Positions 56,115-64,000 of a stretch of 64,000 nt of DNA are shown piece by piece. The notes under the pieces were generated by a model. It ran no database searches. It saw only the letters and a list, made by a program, of their open reading frames with translations, and was not told the origin of the DNA. This DNA is from Candidatus Accumulibacter cognatus (GTDB lineage: Bacteria > Pseudomonadota > Gammaproteobacteria > Burkholderiales > Rhodocyclaceae). The stretch covers positions 2,847,553 to 2,911,552 of the forward strand of contig CP058708.1 of the NCBI GenBank assembly GCA_013414765.1. The letters run 5' to 3'. The stretch's first letter is position 1. The number at the start of each line of letters is the position of its first letter. Made by a program: the position numbers and the translations under genes.

Positions 56115-57292
56115 GACACCGCCGCTACGTCGGCAAAACGCCCATACGAATAGTGTGCTGCACACGCTCCTTCCGAAGAAACCATGCACGAGCCGATGGG
56201 GTTTTCCGGGGTGCATACGCTGCCGAAAATCCGGCATTCCTGCGGTCGCTTGACGCCACGCAGGATCGCACCACAATCGCAGGCCGGATGATCGGCCACC
56301 GCCTGGTAGCGAACCGCAAAGCGGCGCTCGGCGTCGAAGTTGGCGAATTCCTTGCGGATACCGAGCGCACTGTAGGGCAGCTCGCCCAGTCCGCGCCAGG
56401 CAAAAGAGCGACGCAGTTCGAAGACTTCGGCCACTAGACGCTGCGCCTTGCGATTGCCGTCGCGCGTCACGGCGCGCGTAAACTGGTTCTCAACCACCGC
56501 CCGATCAGTGTTGACCTGCCTGATCAGCATCAGGATCGACTGCATCACGTCGAGCGGTTCGAAGCCGGCGATCACCACCGGCTTGCGATATTCCTCGGCA
56601 AAGAACTCGTACGGCCGCGTGCCGATGATCGTTGAGACATGCGCTGGTCCGATGAAACCGTCGATCCGCACGCTGCCCCATTGCCGGACCTCAGGTGATT
56701 CGAGAATGCTGGCAATCGCCGACGGTGTCAGCACATGGCAGCAGAATACCGAGAAGTTCCCGAGACCAAGCGCCTGCGCCTGTTTGATGAGCACCGCCGT
56801 TGGCGGCGTCGTGGTTTCGAAACCGATGGCAAAGAAGACCACCTCGCGGGCAGGGTTCTGCTGCGCGATGGCCAGCGCGTCGGCACCCGAATAGATCATC
56901 CGGATTTCGCCGCGATGCTTGTCCTTGCTGACGGTGTCGCTGCCCGCATGCCTGCCCAATCCCGCTTTCGCTTTGAGCAGCGACAGCCCGCCGGATGCCG
57001 GCACGCGCATGGGATCACCGTAGCTGCACAGGATGACGCCCAGGTCACGAGCGAACGCGATCGCCATGTCGATCCGTCCGATCGGCAGCACGCATACCGG
57101 ACAGCCTGGTCCGTGAATCATGCGCACATTTGGCGGCAACAGATCATTGACCCCATAGCGCGAAATGGCATGTGTGTGCCCACCGCAAAATTCCATGAAG
57201 TGATAGTCGCGATCCGCCCGCACTGCCTGCCGCATCGCCGCCGCCAGACCCCTGGCCAGGTTTCCATCACGGAACTCGTCGATAAATTTCAT
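56111..57292 (-). CDS. hypD: Hydrogenase maturation protein HypD
   Basis: 393 aa. Fe-S scaffold that assembles Fe(CN)2CO with HypC. Conserved Cys motifs FMEFCGGHTHAI, IHGPGCPVCVLP, FFAIGFETTTPPTA and the C-terminal 4Fe-4S set (ACDCGAILRG, QECRIFGSVCTPENPIGSCMVSSEGACAAH). GAAGGTG precedes the ATG. hypC, which normally stands just upstream, is absent here. Confidence 0.96.
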   Translation of the reverse strand: MKFIDEFRDGNLARGLAAAMRQAVRADRDYHFMEFCGGHTHAISRYGVNDLLPPNVRMIHGPGCPVCVLPIGRIDMAIAFARDLGVILCSYGDPMRVPASGGLSLLKAKAGLGRHAGSDTVSKDKHRGEIRMIYSGADALAIAQQNPAREVVFFAIGFETTTPPTAVLIKQAQALGLGNFSVFCCHVLTPSAIASILESPEVRQWGSVRIDGFIGPAHVSTIIGTRPYEFFAEEYRKPVVIAGFEPLDVMQSILMLIRQVNTDRAVVENQFTRAVTRDGNRKAQRLVAEVFELRRSFAWRGLGELPYSALGIRKEFANFDAERRFAVRYQAVADHPACDCGAILRGVKRPQECRIFGSVCTPENPIGSCMVSSEGACAAHYSYGRFADVAAVS

Positions 57293-57394
57293 CTCGCACC
57301 TTCACCAATGAGCCGTGCCTCGGCCTTTCCTGCCACGGCCAATGGGAGGACAGGCGAATCATCGCGACAGGGCGGGACTTGGATGGTCCGGGCC

Positions 57395-57946
57395 CTAGCG
57401 TCGGCTGACCACCAGATTCGCACTACGCTGAAACCGTACTGAGCCACCTGAAAAAGCGACTTCCAGAGCATAGACACCGGCGGGGGCCTCTGCCGGAATG
57501 CCGATGAAAGCGTCAAGCTGCCACTTGCCGGGTTTGATCTCGAAACGACGTGAAATGTCTTCAAAGACCGTGTTGCCCTTGAACGTGATGCGGCGGGAAA
57601 GGTCCCCCACCACTCCTTCCCCAGTACGCAGCGGACACATCGAATAGACCATGCGGTGATTGAACTCTTCGCCTGCGGGAACGCGGGAGGGCAGGATTTC
57701 GTTCAAGTCAATGTCAATGTAGGGACGTTGCAGTCTGGCGCAGTTGCGCTCTTTCCAGACGACATCAGGAGGGCTGACAAGCTTTTCACCAGGCTGGCGC
57801 ACTCCTTTATCCTTGCGCGAGAACCAGGACTGAATGGTGTCGATCGGGGTGGAACCCTGGCCAGTGGCGCAGGCGGCAAGCAGGACCGTGCCGGAACTGA
57901 GCAGCAGGACACGCAGTAGCGGGATCGTTGGCAAGCGATTGATCAT
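57395..57946 (-). CDS. Hypothetical lipoprotein of the kinase cluster
   Basis: About 183 aa. Lipobox LLAAC near residue 29. The mature part (SWFSRKDKGVRQPGEKLVSPPDVVWKERNCARLQRPYIDIDLNEILPSRVPAGEEFNHRMVYSMCPL...) ends in a beta-rich domain like an appended immunoglobulin-like fold. No family recognised. Its start overlaps the upstream kinase stop (ATGA), so it belongs to the kinase/phosphatase operon and may be a periplasmic-side partner. Confidence 0.75.
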   Translation of the reverse strand: MINRLPTIPLLRVLLLSSGTVLLAACATGQGSTPIDTIQSWFSRKDKGVRQPGEKLVSPPDVVWKERNCARLQRPYIDIDLNEILPSRVPAGEEFNHRMVYSMCPLRTGEGVVGDLSRRITFKGNTVFEDISRRFEIKPGKWQLDAFIGIPAEAPAGVYALEVAFSGGSVRFQRSANLVVSRR

Positions 57947-59424
57947 TTTCGTATGGTCCATCCGCCCGCCGAACCGGAATCGTCACGCTTGACGACCGGC
58001 GGATTTCGGTCGCTGCGGATATTCGCTCGTGGTGAAGGGGCTTCCTTCACCTTTGAGGTGACTGCGACCTTCTCGCCCGAATCCGGGCTGGCTCGCTCGC
58101 GGCTGGCGGTAGTAGGACGAGCAACAGGGTCCGGTGGTGGCGCCGGGATCGTGGCTGGCGTGCCGACCTCGGTCGGAACGGATTGTAGGGTACTCGCCGG
58201 TAGCATCGGCTCGCGCAGCGTTGATGCGTTCACAGTGGCCGCAGCAGCAGGCTCGCTACGCGGCAACGAAGGCGCAGTCGTTGCCCCCGCCGGAGGTTTT
58301 TGCACCAGCCCACTGGACGCTTCCGCCGGTGACGCAGGAGTCTTCTTGCTGCTGCTCCACCAGCCCAGACCACCTAGCATCAATAGCGCAACAAGCAGGG
58401 CCAGAATGCCCGGGTACTTTTTCCAGAGCGCTAGTCCTGGCGATGCACCCATGGTTTCCCTGTTTGCATCGGCAGCAATCCGGGCGGTCTCCGGCTCCGC
58501 GATACTGGCGGATCGGCCAATGTCTGCTGCCGTAGATATGGCATCCTGCGGAGCAAACAGGCGTGTCGCGGGAACCGGGTGGGGAGCCGCGTCGGGGGGC
58601 GGCAAATGACTGGATAACGCTCCCTCCAGCGCGTTGCGAAACGCGCTGGCATCAGGGTAGCGCTGCGCAGGATCCTTGGCCAGCGCTCGTGACAGGATGT
58701 TCTCAAGCACTACCGGCAGGCTGCCTGCAAACTGGCGTAGTGGAGGCGGCGGCTCCTCGATCTGCGCTTTCATGATTTCGAAGTCGGTCCCCTTCGAGAA
58801 CGGGACACGCCCGGTCAACAGCTCGAAAAGAACCACGGCCAGCGAGTACAGATCCGAGCGGGCGTCCACATCCCGGCCCTGGACCTGTTCGGGGGACATG
58901 TACTCGAGCGTCCCGATCAGATGTCCGCTACGCGTCAGGCGCATCTTCTCGAGGATGCGCGCGATGCCGAAATCCATCAACTTCAGCGACCCGTCCACTG
59001 CCACCATCATGTTGGCAGGCTTGATATCGCGGTGCACCACACCCGCACGGTGCGCGTGCTCAAGACCGTTCAGCGCGGCAATGCCATAGCGTATCGCTTC
59101 CTGCCAGGGTAACGCGCCGCGTCGAACGACGAGCTGGTCGAGCGTTTCGCCAGCGACAAATTCCATGACCATGTAGTACTGGTCAGCATGCCGGAAAAAC
59201 CGGTAGACGCCGGCGATGTTCGGATGGTTGAGGCGTGCCAGGGCCACTGCCTCGGTTCGGAAGCGTTCGAGAATGTCTGCACGCGCGGCAAATTCCGGGC
59301 GCAGTGATTTGATCGCGACATCGCGTTCAAGCATCGGGTCGCGGCCCTTGAAAACCTCACCCATCCCTCCTTCGCCAATTTTGGCGACGAGTTCGAAATC
59401 ACCGATCACCTGGTTGCCCATCAC
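57943..59424 (-). CDS. Transmembrane serine/threonine protein kinase (first)
   Basis: 493 aa. Hanks-type kinase domain (about 8-265): GEGGMGEVFKG, VAIKSL, catalytic HRDIKPANMMV, DFGIARIL, MSPEQVQG. One membrane helix (about 345-363, ILALLVALLMLGGLGWW), then a Pro/Ala/Ser-rich, low-complexity tail of about 120 residues. All catalytic residues are present. The start overlaps the PP2C stop (ATGA), so kinase and phosphatase are made together. Confidence 0.93.
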   Translation of the reverse strand: MMGNQVIGDFELVAKIGEGGMGEVFKGRDPMLERDVAIKSLRPEFAARADILERFRTEAVALARLNHPNIAGVYRFFRHADQYYMVMEFVAGETLDQLVVRRGALPWQEAIRYGIAALNGLEHAHRAGVVHRDIKPANMMVAVDGSLKLMDFGIARILEKMRLTRSGHLIGTLEYMSPEQVQGRDVDARSDLYSLAVVLFELLTGRVPFSKGTDFEIMKAQIEEPPPPLRQFAGSLPVVLENILSRALAKDPAQRYPDASAFRNALEGALSSHLPPPDAAPHPVPATRLFAPQDAISTAADIGRSASIAEPETARIAADANRETMGASPGLALWKKYPGILALLVALLMLGGLGWWSSSKKTPASPAEASSGLVQKPPAGATTAPSLPRSEPAAAATVNASTLREPMLPASTLQSVPTEVGTPATIPAPPPDPVARPTTASRERASPDSGEKVAVTSKVKEAPSPRANIRSDRNPPVVKRDDSGSAGGWTIRK

Positions 59425-60254
59425 CTGACCTCTAGGTTGCTAGTGACCATTTCACGCGTTACCGGTATCGGTCTCTCCACGGCCTCGGGAAGCCGAACGG
59501 CAATGATCCCGACGGAAATGTTGTCGCTGCCACCTCGCTCGCGCGCAAGTTCGATCAGCCGCCGACAGGCAACCTGCGGGTCGGACGATTCGACCACCTG
59601 GGCAATCTCGGGCGCATCGACACAGTCGTACAACCCATCAGAGCAGAGTACGAAGTAGTCGCCGACCTCTGGCGGGTCGCCGACCTGGGCGGTGACCCGC
59701 AGATCCGGGCGCGTGCCCAATGACCGCAACAGTACATTGCGCTCAGGGTGGTAGCGTGCGTGTTCGGGCGAGATCAGTCCTTCGTTGACCAGTTGTTCGA
59801 CCAGGGTGTCATCCTTGGTCAATTGCGTGACCTGGCCATGTGAGCAACGGTAGAGCCGACTGTCACCGACATGCCCAAACCACATGCCCCGTCCAGACAG
59901 AGCCAGCACCGTCGCCGTGGTTCCCATTCCCGAGAGCGCCCTGTCGGCCTCGGCAGCGCGAAAAATCGCAGCATTCGCCTCCCGTAGCGCCTGCTCGATC
60001 GTATGCAGAGGGTCATCATCATGCGCTGCGAAGTAATGACTGCAGATCGTATCCACCGCCAGCTTGCTCGCCACCTCGCCGCCATTGTGCCCGCCCATGC
60101 CATCCGCCACCACCGCCAGAACACCTCGCCTCTTGCGTTCATCGGGGTCGCCCGGAGAAACAAAAGCAATCGAATCCTGGTTGCTGGTTCGCACGCAACC
60201 GATGTCAGTGGCCATGCAGGTCTGGAAAATATAGTATACGGACGCATCGCTCAT
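59421..60254 (-). CDS. PP2C-type protein phosphatase
   Basis: 277 aa. Metal-binding motifs of PPM/PP2C: TDIGCVRTSNQDS, AVVADGMGGHNGGEVAS, GMGTTATVLAL, FGHVGDSRLY, LLRSLGTRP, CSDGLYDCV and GGSDNISVGII. It reverses the action of the flanking kinases. Start 60254 (MSDASVYYIF) lies 4 bp after the second kinase stop; the longer frame is not conserved. Confidence 0.95.
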   Translation of the reverse strand: MSDASVYYIFQTCMATDIGCVRTSNQDSIAFVSPGDPDERKRRGVLAVVADGMGGHNGGEVASKLAVDTICSHYFAAHDDDPLHTIEQALREANAAIFRAAEADRALSGMGTTATVLALSGRGMWFGHVGDSRLYRCSHGQVTQLTKDDTLVEQLVNEGLISPEHARYHPERNVLLRSLGTRPDLRVTAQVGDPPEVGDYFVLCSDGLYDCVDAPEIAQVVESSDPQVACRRLIELARERGGSDNISVGIIAVRLPEAVERPIPVTREMVTSNLEVR

Positions 60255-60258
60255 GGGA

Positions 60259-61521
60259 TCACTTTCTCTCTTTCGGTCGGAGTTGCCAGGCCAGAAACTC
60301 GTTACCGCTCTGGCGAACCTCGAACGCCACGCGCTCATCTTCATGTCCTTCTCGCTTGAGCGTCAATATGACATGGGCCCCTACCGGATACTGTTTCTCG
60401 AATACTTTCACCGTCGTGCCAAGCAGTTTGCCATCTTCGTAGATATCTGCAGGCCCATCAATCGTACCGATGCGCACCACCCTCAGCGCGGCACCCTGCA
60501 GCCCGGTAGGAACCATCGGCTTGGAGCCTGCGCTGGTGAGCGGAGAGTTCACCACGGTTTCCGGCCGCATCTTCCATAAGAATCCTGCCAGCAGTACGCC
60601 CGCAAGCAGGAATCCGCTGCCGATCAGAGGCCAGTGTCCCCGCCAGGCCGACCACCCCCCTGATCGGAATCCTTGATCCGCTACTACCATCTGCGCAGGA
60701 GGTGATCGTCCGATTTGCTTAAGGTCGTCAAGCAGCTCGCAGGCATCATGATAACGTTCCGACGCATTGCTGCGCAGACAGCGCCTGATGATGCGCTGCA
60801 GATCGTCTGACATCGGCGAGGCCAGCGTCGGAGTAGGGTACTCTGCGCGGCTGATGCGTTCACAGAGTACACCTACAGAGTCGGCGGCGAATGGCATGTT
60901 GGCAGTCAGCATTTCGTAGAACAGGACGCCCAGCGACCAGACATCTGCCCGTGCATCCGCTGGCTTGCCCCTGATCTGTTCAGGCGCCAGGTAATCCATC
61001 GTGCCGATACAGCCGCCTGCCATCGTCAGACGCTTGCTGCTGGGATCCTTGGCAATGCCAAAGTCGAGCAGCTTGACCTGTCCAGACGAACTCAGCTTGA
61101 TGTTCGAGGACTTGATGTCCCGATGAAGGATGCCGCGCTCGTGCAGATAGGTGATGGCTTCGACCACGGCACGAAAGATGGCCAGCGCCTCGGCCACCGG
61201 TAGCCCAGCACGAGCACGCTGTATCCGGTCATGGAGGGTGATGCCGTCCACATACTCCATGATGATGCATGGGCGTCCTTCGAACTCGACGAAATCATAG
61301 AGTTCGGCAATGTGCGGATGGTGCAGCCCAGCCTGGATCCGCGCTTCGTTGGTAAAGCGCTCGGCCAGACCTGATCCGGGTTCGGTACCCGAAAGAATCT
61401 TGACTGCGACGATCCGTCCGATTCTGGAGTGTACCGCGCGGTACACCTCGCCCATACCACCTGCACCAAGCGATTCGAGCAGTCGATATTCGCCAATCGC
61501 CGCGTTGGCGAGCATGGTCAT
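60259..61521 (-). CDS. Transmembrane serine/threonine protein kinase (second) with PEGA-like tail
   Basis: 420 aa. Kinase domain (about 10-270): GAGGMGEVYRA, VAVKIL, HRDIKSSNIKL (Lys kept, Pro replaced by Ser), DFGIAKD, LAPEQIRG. A membrane helix follows at about 300-320, then an extracytoplasmic PEGA-like domain (GPADIYEDGKLLGTTVKVFEKQYPVGAHVILTLKREGHED). It lies 22 bp after the FHA-protease gene. Confidence 0.93.
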   Translation of the reverse strand: MTMLANAAIGEYRLLESLGAGGMGEVYRAVHSRIGRIVAVKILSGTEPGSGLAERFTNEARIQAGLHHPHIAELYDFVEFEGRPCIIMEYVDGITLHDRIQRARAGLPVAEALAIFRAVVEAITYLHERGILHRDIKSSNIKLSSSGQVKLLDFGIAKDPSSKRLTMAGGCIGTMDYLAPEQIRGKPADARADVWSLGVLFYEMLTANMPFAADSVGVLCERISRAEYPTPTLASPMSDDLQRIIRRCLRSNASERYHDACELLDDLKQIGRSPPAQMVVADQGFRSGGWSAWRGHWPLIGSGFLLAGVLLAGFLWKMRPETVVNSPLTSAGSKPMVPTGLQGAALRVVRIGTIDGPADIYEDGKLLGTTVKVFEKQYPVGAHVILTLKREGHEDERVAFEVRQSGNEFLAWQLRPKERK

Positions 61522-61543
61522 GGGCTGTCAGCGCACAATCATA

Positions 61544-63664
61544 TTACTGGAGCACGGCCTTGACTTCCATCAGTTCCTTTGCGAACTTGATGGGTACCGC
61601 AAAGGTGATGGTCGGGTTGCCAGCGTAGAAGAGGCCAATGACCCGCCCACGATTGTCGAAAACTGGCCCGCCACTATTACCTGGTCCGGTGGCGTTGGCA
61701 GTCAGTTGGTAGGAATCCGAGGCGCTATAGTAATCGTCTTTCCCACCGCTGGCAGTCGTTACCGTGCCTCGTATGACCTTGCCGATGGACCCTGGTGTGA
61801 CGGTCGGAACCGGAATGTCTACGATATTCATTCCACCCGGGTCGAGCATGTCTTTCGATTTGCCGGCGAAGAATACCTTGGGCGAAACTCCGGGATAACC
61901 CAGCACGGTAATCGGATCGCCGGGCCTGACATCCTCGTAGCTCGACTCGGGCGCGAGTACGGTCGGTTTGACCGCTGCCGGTGTGTCCACCTTGATCAAG
62001 GCCACGTCATGCTCGTCCGAGACCCTGGCGAGTTTCGCAGGAATTCGCAGCTTGTTGTTGGCGAAAGTAACTTCGAGGCGATCATGTCGTCCGGCAACAG
62101 GTTTCTGTTCACCCAGAGGCGTTTGCGACCAGACGCTTTTTTCGGGATACCAACGGTGTTGGGGAACATTTTCGACGGCGACCAATTCCTTCTTCTGATT
62201 CAGCTCGAGTCGCACCCCTGCCGGTAACATCTGGTAGGCTTTCCAGGGTGCAGCCACATGGCGATTGGTCAGAATGAATCCGTTCTCGGTGACAGCAAAT
62301 CCGGAACCGGAGTGGCTACCGCCGATCGGCACGCTGTTCTTCTGTGCCTGCGCGGTCAACACAGGCTCCAGGTCGCCTTTCGGTGTCCGCACGTAGGCTG
62401 GTTTCCCTTCCCAGGACTGGTGATACAAAGGTTGTCCCGAAGCCAGGTCGATCAGCTTCCAGCTCACTTCGATGTACACCGTCGACCCCGAATACGCTGC
62501 GGCAATTTCCTTCGGCGTCATCAGATCCTGCATCGCCTTGACTGTCGACGCAGTCGCTTCCGATTGCGATTTTGCAGCCTGGACCTGGGATGTTGTGGCC
62601 TCGATCTTCTTGTCCGTTTCCCGGCCCATGAAGACGAACACCCCAGCCACCACGGCCACCAAGGCTAGCAGGGCAGCCACGATGTTGACCATGGACTTGC
62701 GCGACTCCGCCTTGGTCTGGGTAATCAGTCGTTCCACCGTTTCCTTGCCCACCCCGCGCGCACCTGCCGCCGTCGCGGAAGACGCGGCTGTCTCGCCACC
62801 GGTGGCAGTAGGCGCCATCGAGGTCATCGTCGCCTCGCGGGTCTGCGCAGGCGGAGCCTGGCGCGGGTCGAACTGGCGTGTCGCCCGGAGGGCATCGGCA
62901 GGCGGCGGGTCGAGCAGGAACGTGAGTTCCGGCCCGCCCGCCCCGAACTGAATCAGGTCACCATGGTGCAGAGCGACATTGTCGCGAATGCGCGCACCGT
63001 TGACGAACACGCCATTCCGACTGTTGAGGTCAAGCAGCGTGAAGCCCTTCTGCTGAGCGTCGCGCTTGATCGTCGCATGATTGCGGCTGACCGTATCGTC
63101 ACGCTCGGCGTCGTAGGAGACGCTGGCTGCAGGGTCGCGCCCAAAGGTAATTTCAGTCGTCTGCGTGACCGGGAAGGTCACTTCCTGGTTCGCTTTCGAG
63201 CCGGTCAGGTGTCTGAGCAGCACGCGTTGCGGTCGTACCTCAGCGTTCGCCGCTGGCCCTGGGGCAATTTCACGAGTAGGTGCCGCTTGCCTGAGATCGA
63301 TCTGGCGCGTCGCCTTTGGAGTAAGTGCCGGTGGCGGGTCCATCTGGAAGCTAAATTCCGGACCCCCGGTACCGAGCTGCACGATGTCCCCATGATGGAG
63401 CGGCGTGCTACCGGCGATCCTTGACTGATTGACGAAGACACCGTTACGGCTACCGAGATCAGTGAGGATGAAAACCTTGCTCTGTGTAGGATCACGAGTG
63501 ATCCGGGCATGGTTGCGGCTGACGGCATCGTCCCGTTCCATGTCATAAGCGACGGTCGATCCGGCATCTCGTCCAAGCGAGATCTCCGGTACCTGATCAA
63601 TGGGAAAACTGATCTCCTGATTTGCTTTGGAGCCCGAAAGGTGTTTGATGACGATACGTTCCAT
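61544..63664 (-). CDS. Membrane protein with two FHA domains and a trypsin-like serine protease domain
   Basis: 706 aa. Two FHA phosphothreonine-binding domains: about 5-100 with LGRD, VSRNHARI and DLGSRNGVFVN; about 145-245 with FGRD, VSRNHATI and DLNSRNGVFVN. A membrane helix follows (VNIVAALLALVAVVAGVFVFM), a short coiled coil, then an S1/HtrA-like protease. The triad regions are ILTNRHVAAP (His), EHDVALIKV (Asp) and GPGNSGGPVFDNRGRVIGLFY (Ser). Start 63664 has AGGAAGGA upstream. The FHA domains face the cytoplasm and the protease the periplasm. It probably reads phosphorylation by the two kinases downstream and controls periplasmic proteolysis. Confidence 0.9.
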   Translation of the reverse strand: MERIVIKHLSGSKANQEISFPIDQVPEISLGRDAGSTVAYDMERDDAVSRNHARITRDPTQSKVFILTDLGSRNGVFVNQSRIAGSTPLHHGDIVQLGTGGPEFSFQMDPPPALTPKATRQIDLRQAAPTREIAPGPAANAEVRPQRVLLRHLTGSKANQEVTFPVTQTTEITFGRDPAASVSYDAERDDTVSRNHATIKRDAQQKGFTLLDLNSRNGVFVNGARIRDNVALHHGDLIQFGAGGPELTFLLDPPPADALRATRQFDPRQAPPAQTREATMTSMAPTATGGETAASSATAAGARGVGKETVERLITQTKAESRKSMVNIVAALLALVAVVAGVFVFMGRETDKKIEATTSQVQAAKSQSEATASTVKAMQDLMTPKEIAAAYSGSTVYIEVSWKLIDLASGQPLYHQSWEGKPAYVRTPKGDLEPVLTAQAQKNSVPIGGSHSGSGFAVTENGFILTNRHVAAPWKAYQMLPAGVRLELNQKKELVAVENVPQHRWYPEKSVWSQTPLGEQKPVAGRHDRLEVTFANNKLRIPAKLARVSDEHDVALIKVDTPAAVKPTVLAPESSYEDVRPGDPITVLGYPGVSPKVFFAGKSKDMLDPGGMNIVDIPVPTVTPGSIGKVIRGTVTTASGGKDDYYSASDSYQLTANATGPGNSGGPVFDNRGRVIGLFYAGNPTITFAVPIKFAKELMEVKAVLQ

Positions 63665-63862
63665 CCGACCATCCTTCCTGTCAATGTCACTCGATTTCAT
63701 TGATGACCATAGATCACCCTGTATCCCAGTCTACCTCAAGGCCCATTGACGTTCAATCCTGCACATGCCCATACCAGACATGGTTCCCAACCACGCTGGA
63801 TGGAGAATCCAGGCATCCACGTCAATGACATTGACACAAGTTGTCTGTGCGGCCCGCCTTGT

Positions 63863-63892
63863 GAAGAATTCTTCCCGGGGCTCCGCTATACT
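63863..63892 (+). promoter_or_regulatory. Possible promoter and palindromic operator of the right-edge gene
   Basis: GAAGAATTCTTC (63863-63874) is a perfect 12-bp palindrome, 12 bp before a TATACT -10-like box (63887-63892). It lies in the 287-bp gap between the divergent FHA-protease gene and the gene starting at 63952. There is no good -35 box. Confidence 0.3.
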
Positions 63893-63951
63893 GTGCTTGC
63901 TGAGCTGATCTGTTGTCAGTGCTCGATGAAAGTGAAAGGGAAATCATCATC

Positions 63952-64000
63952 ATGAACAAGAGAACACACATCTTTGGCCGGCGAACCAGCATGGGACTGG
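63952..64000 (+). CDS. Start of a gene cut by the right edge
   Basis: ATG preceded by AAGGGAA. The first residues are MNKRTHIFGRRTSMGL. The basic start could open a signal or twin-arginine-like leader (GRRTSMGL), but too little is visible to say more. Confidence 0.45.
   Translation, partial: MNKRTHIFGRRTSMGL

Noticed and set aside
54438-56153. 571-aa plus-strand open frame
   Set aside because: Antisense to hoxX and hypE; Arg/Ala/Gly-rich shadow.

Overview
The window is GC-rich, densely packed bacterial DNA. Gene content and order point to a betaproteobacterium of the Rhodocyclales type: ratA/ratB next to smpB, guaB-guaA, a DUF934-containing cys operon, lutACB, a PEP-CTERM protein with exopolysaccharide genes, and a hypDE-hoxX-hoxABC block. 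'Candidatus Accumulibacter' or a close relative is my guess; nothing in the sequence proves the genus. I found no rRNA, tRNA or CRISPR array.

Layout. (1) 1-9.2 kb is an accessory, partly decayed region on the minus strand. It holds an RTX serralysin-type metalloprotease gene cut at its sixth codon by an intact IS66-family element with a perfect 8-bp target duplication. It also holds a frameshifted Sel1-repeat gene, an AT-rich secreted-protein gene flanked by two 96-bp MITE-like elements, an IS66 transposase scrap, a type I secretion ABC transporter and a DUF1302 outer-membrane protein. (2) 9.2-15.3 kb has a LolD-like ATPase, a divergent LolA-like protein and a translationally coupled signalling pair (HDOD-GAF-histidine kinase, then REC-PAS-GGDEF-EAL). 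(3) 15.4-20.4 kb is housekeeping: guaA, guaB, ratA, a ratB/RnfH-family gene and smpB. (4) 20.4-24.7 kb is a lactate-utilisation locus, with a GntR/FCD regulator divergent from lutA-lutC-lutB and three TGGTCTKACCA operators. (5) 24.8-27.1 kb has an alpha/beta hydrolase, a divergent ClpX-like ATPase and a small orphan gene. (6) 27.2-33.1 kb is the glycine cleavage operon gcvT-gcvH-gcvP-gpx-hypothetical, behind a tandem glycine riboswitch with a terminator. (7) 33.3-40.0 kb is exopolysaccharide: a PEP-CTERM protein with a -24/-12 promoter, a WecA-like transferase, a Wzb-like phosphatase, a Wza-like export protein and a Wzc-like kinase; rlmB follows. (8) 40.9-49.0 kb is assimilatory sulfate reduction: tauE-cysI-DUF934-cysH-cysD-cysN plus a carbonic-anhydrase-like gene, divergent from cysB. 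(9) 49.4-57.3 kb is hypD-hypE-hoxX-hoxA-hoxB-hoxC, a regulatory (H2-sensing) hydrogenase with its response regulator and maturation genes. (10) 57.4-63.7 kb is a Ser/Thr phosphosignalling module: a membrane-anchored FHA-FHA-trypsin-like protease, two transmembrane Ser/Thr kinases, a PP2C phosphatase and a lipoprotein, closely spaced. A divergent gene begins at the right edge.

Most operons are tightly coupled by ATGA, TGATG or ATGCCTRA overlaps. These overlaps set many of the starts chosen here, and several starts lie inside the longest open frames. The most unusual items are the IS66 disruption that supplies an in-frame GTG restart, the MITE-flanked AT-rich gene, a palindrome-bearing repeat present twice 19 kb apart, the ClpX paralogue with an altered pore loop, the CsoSCA-like carbonic anhydrase in the sulfate operon, and the FHA-protease/kinase/phosphatase cluster.
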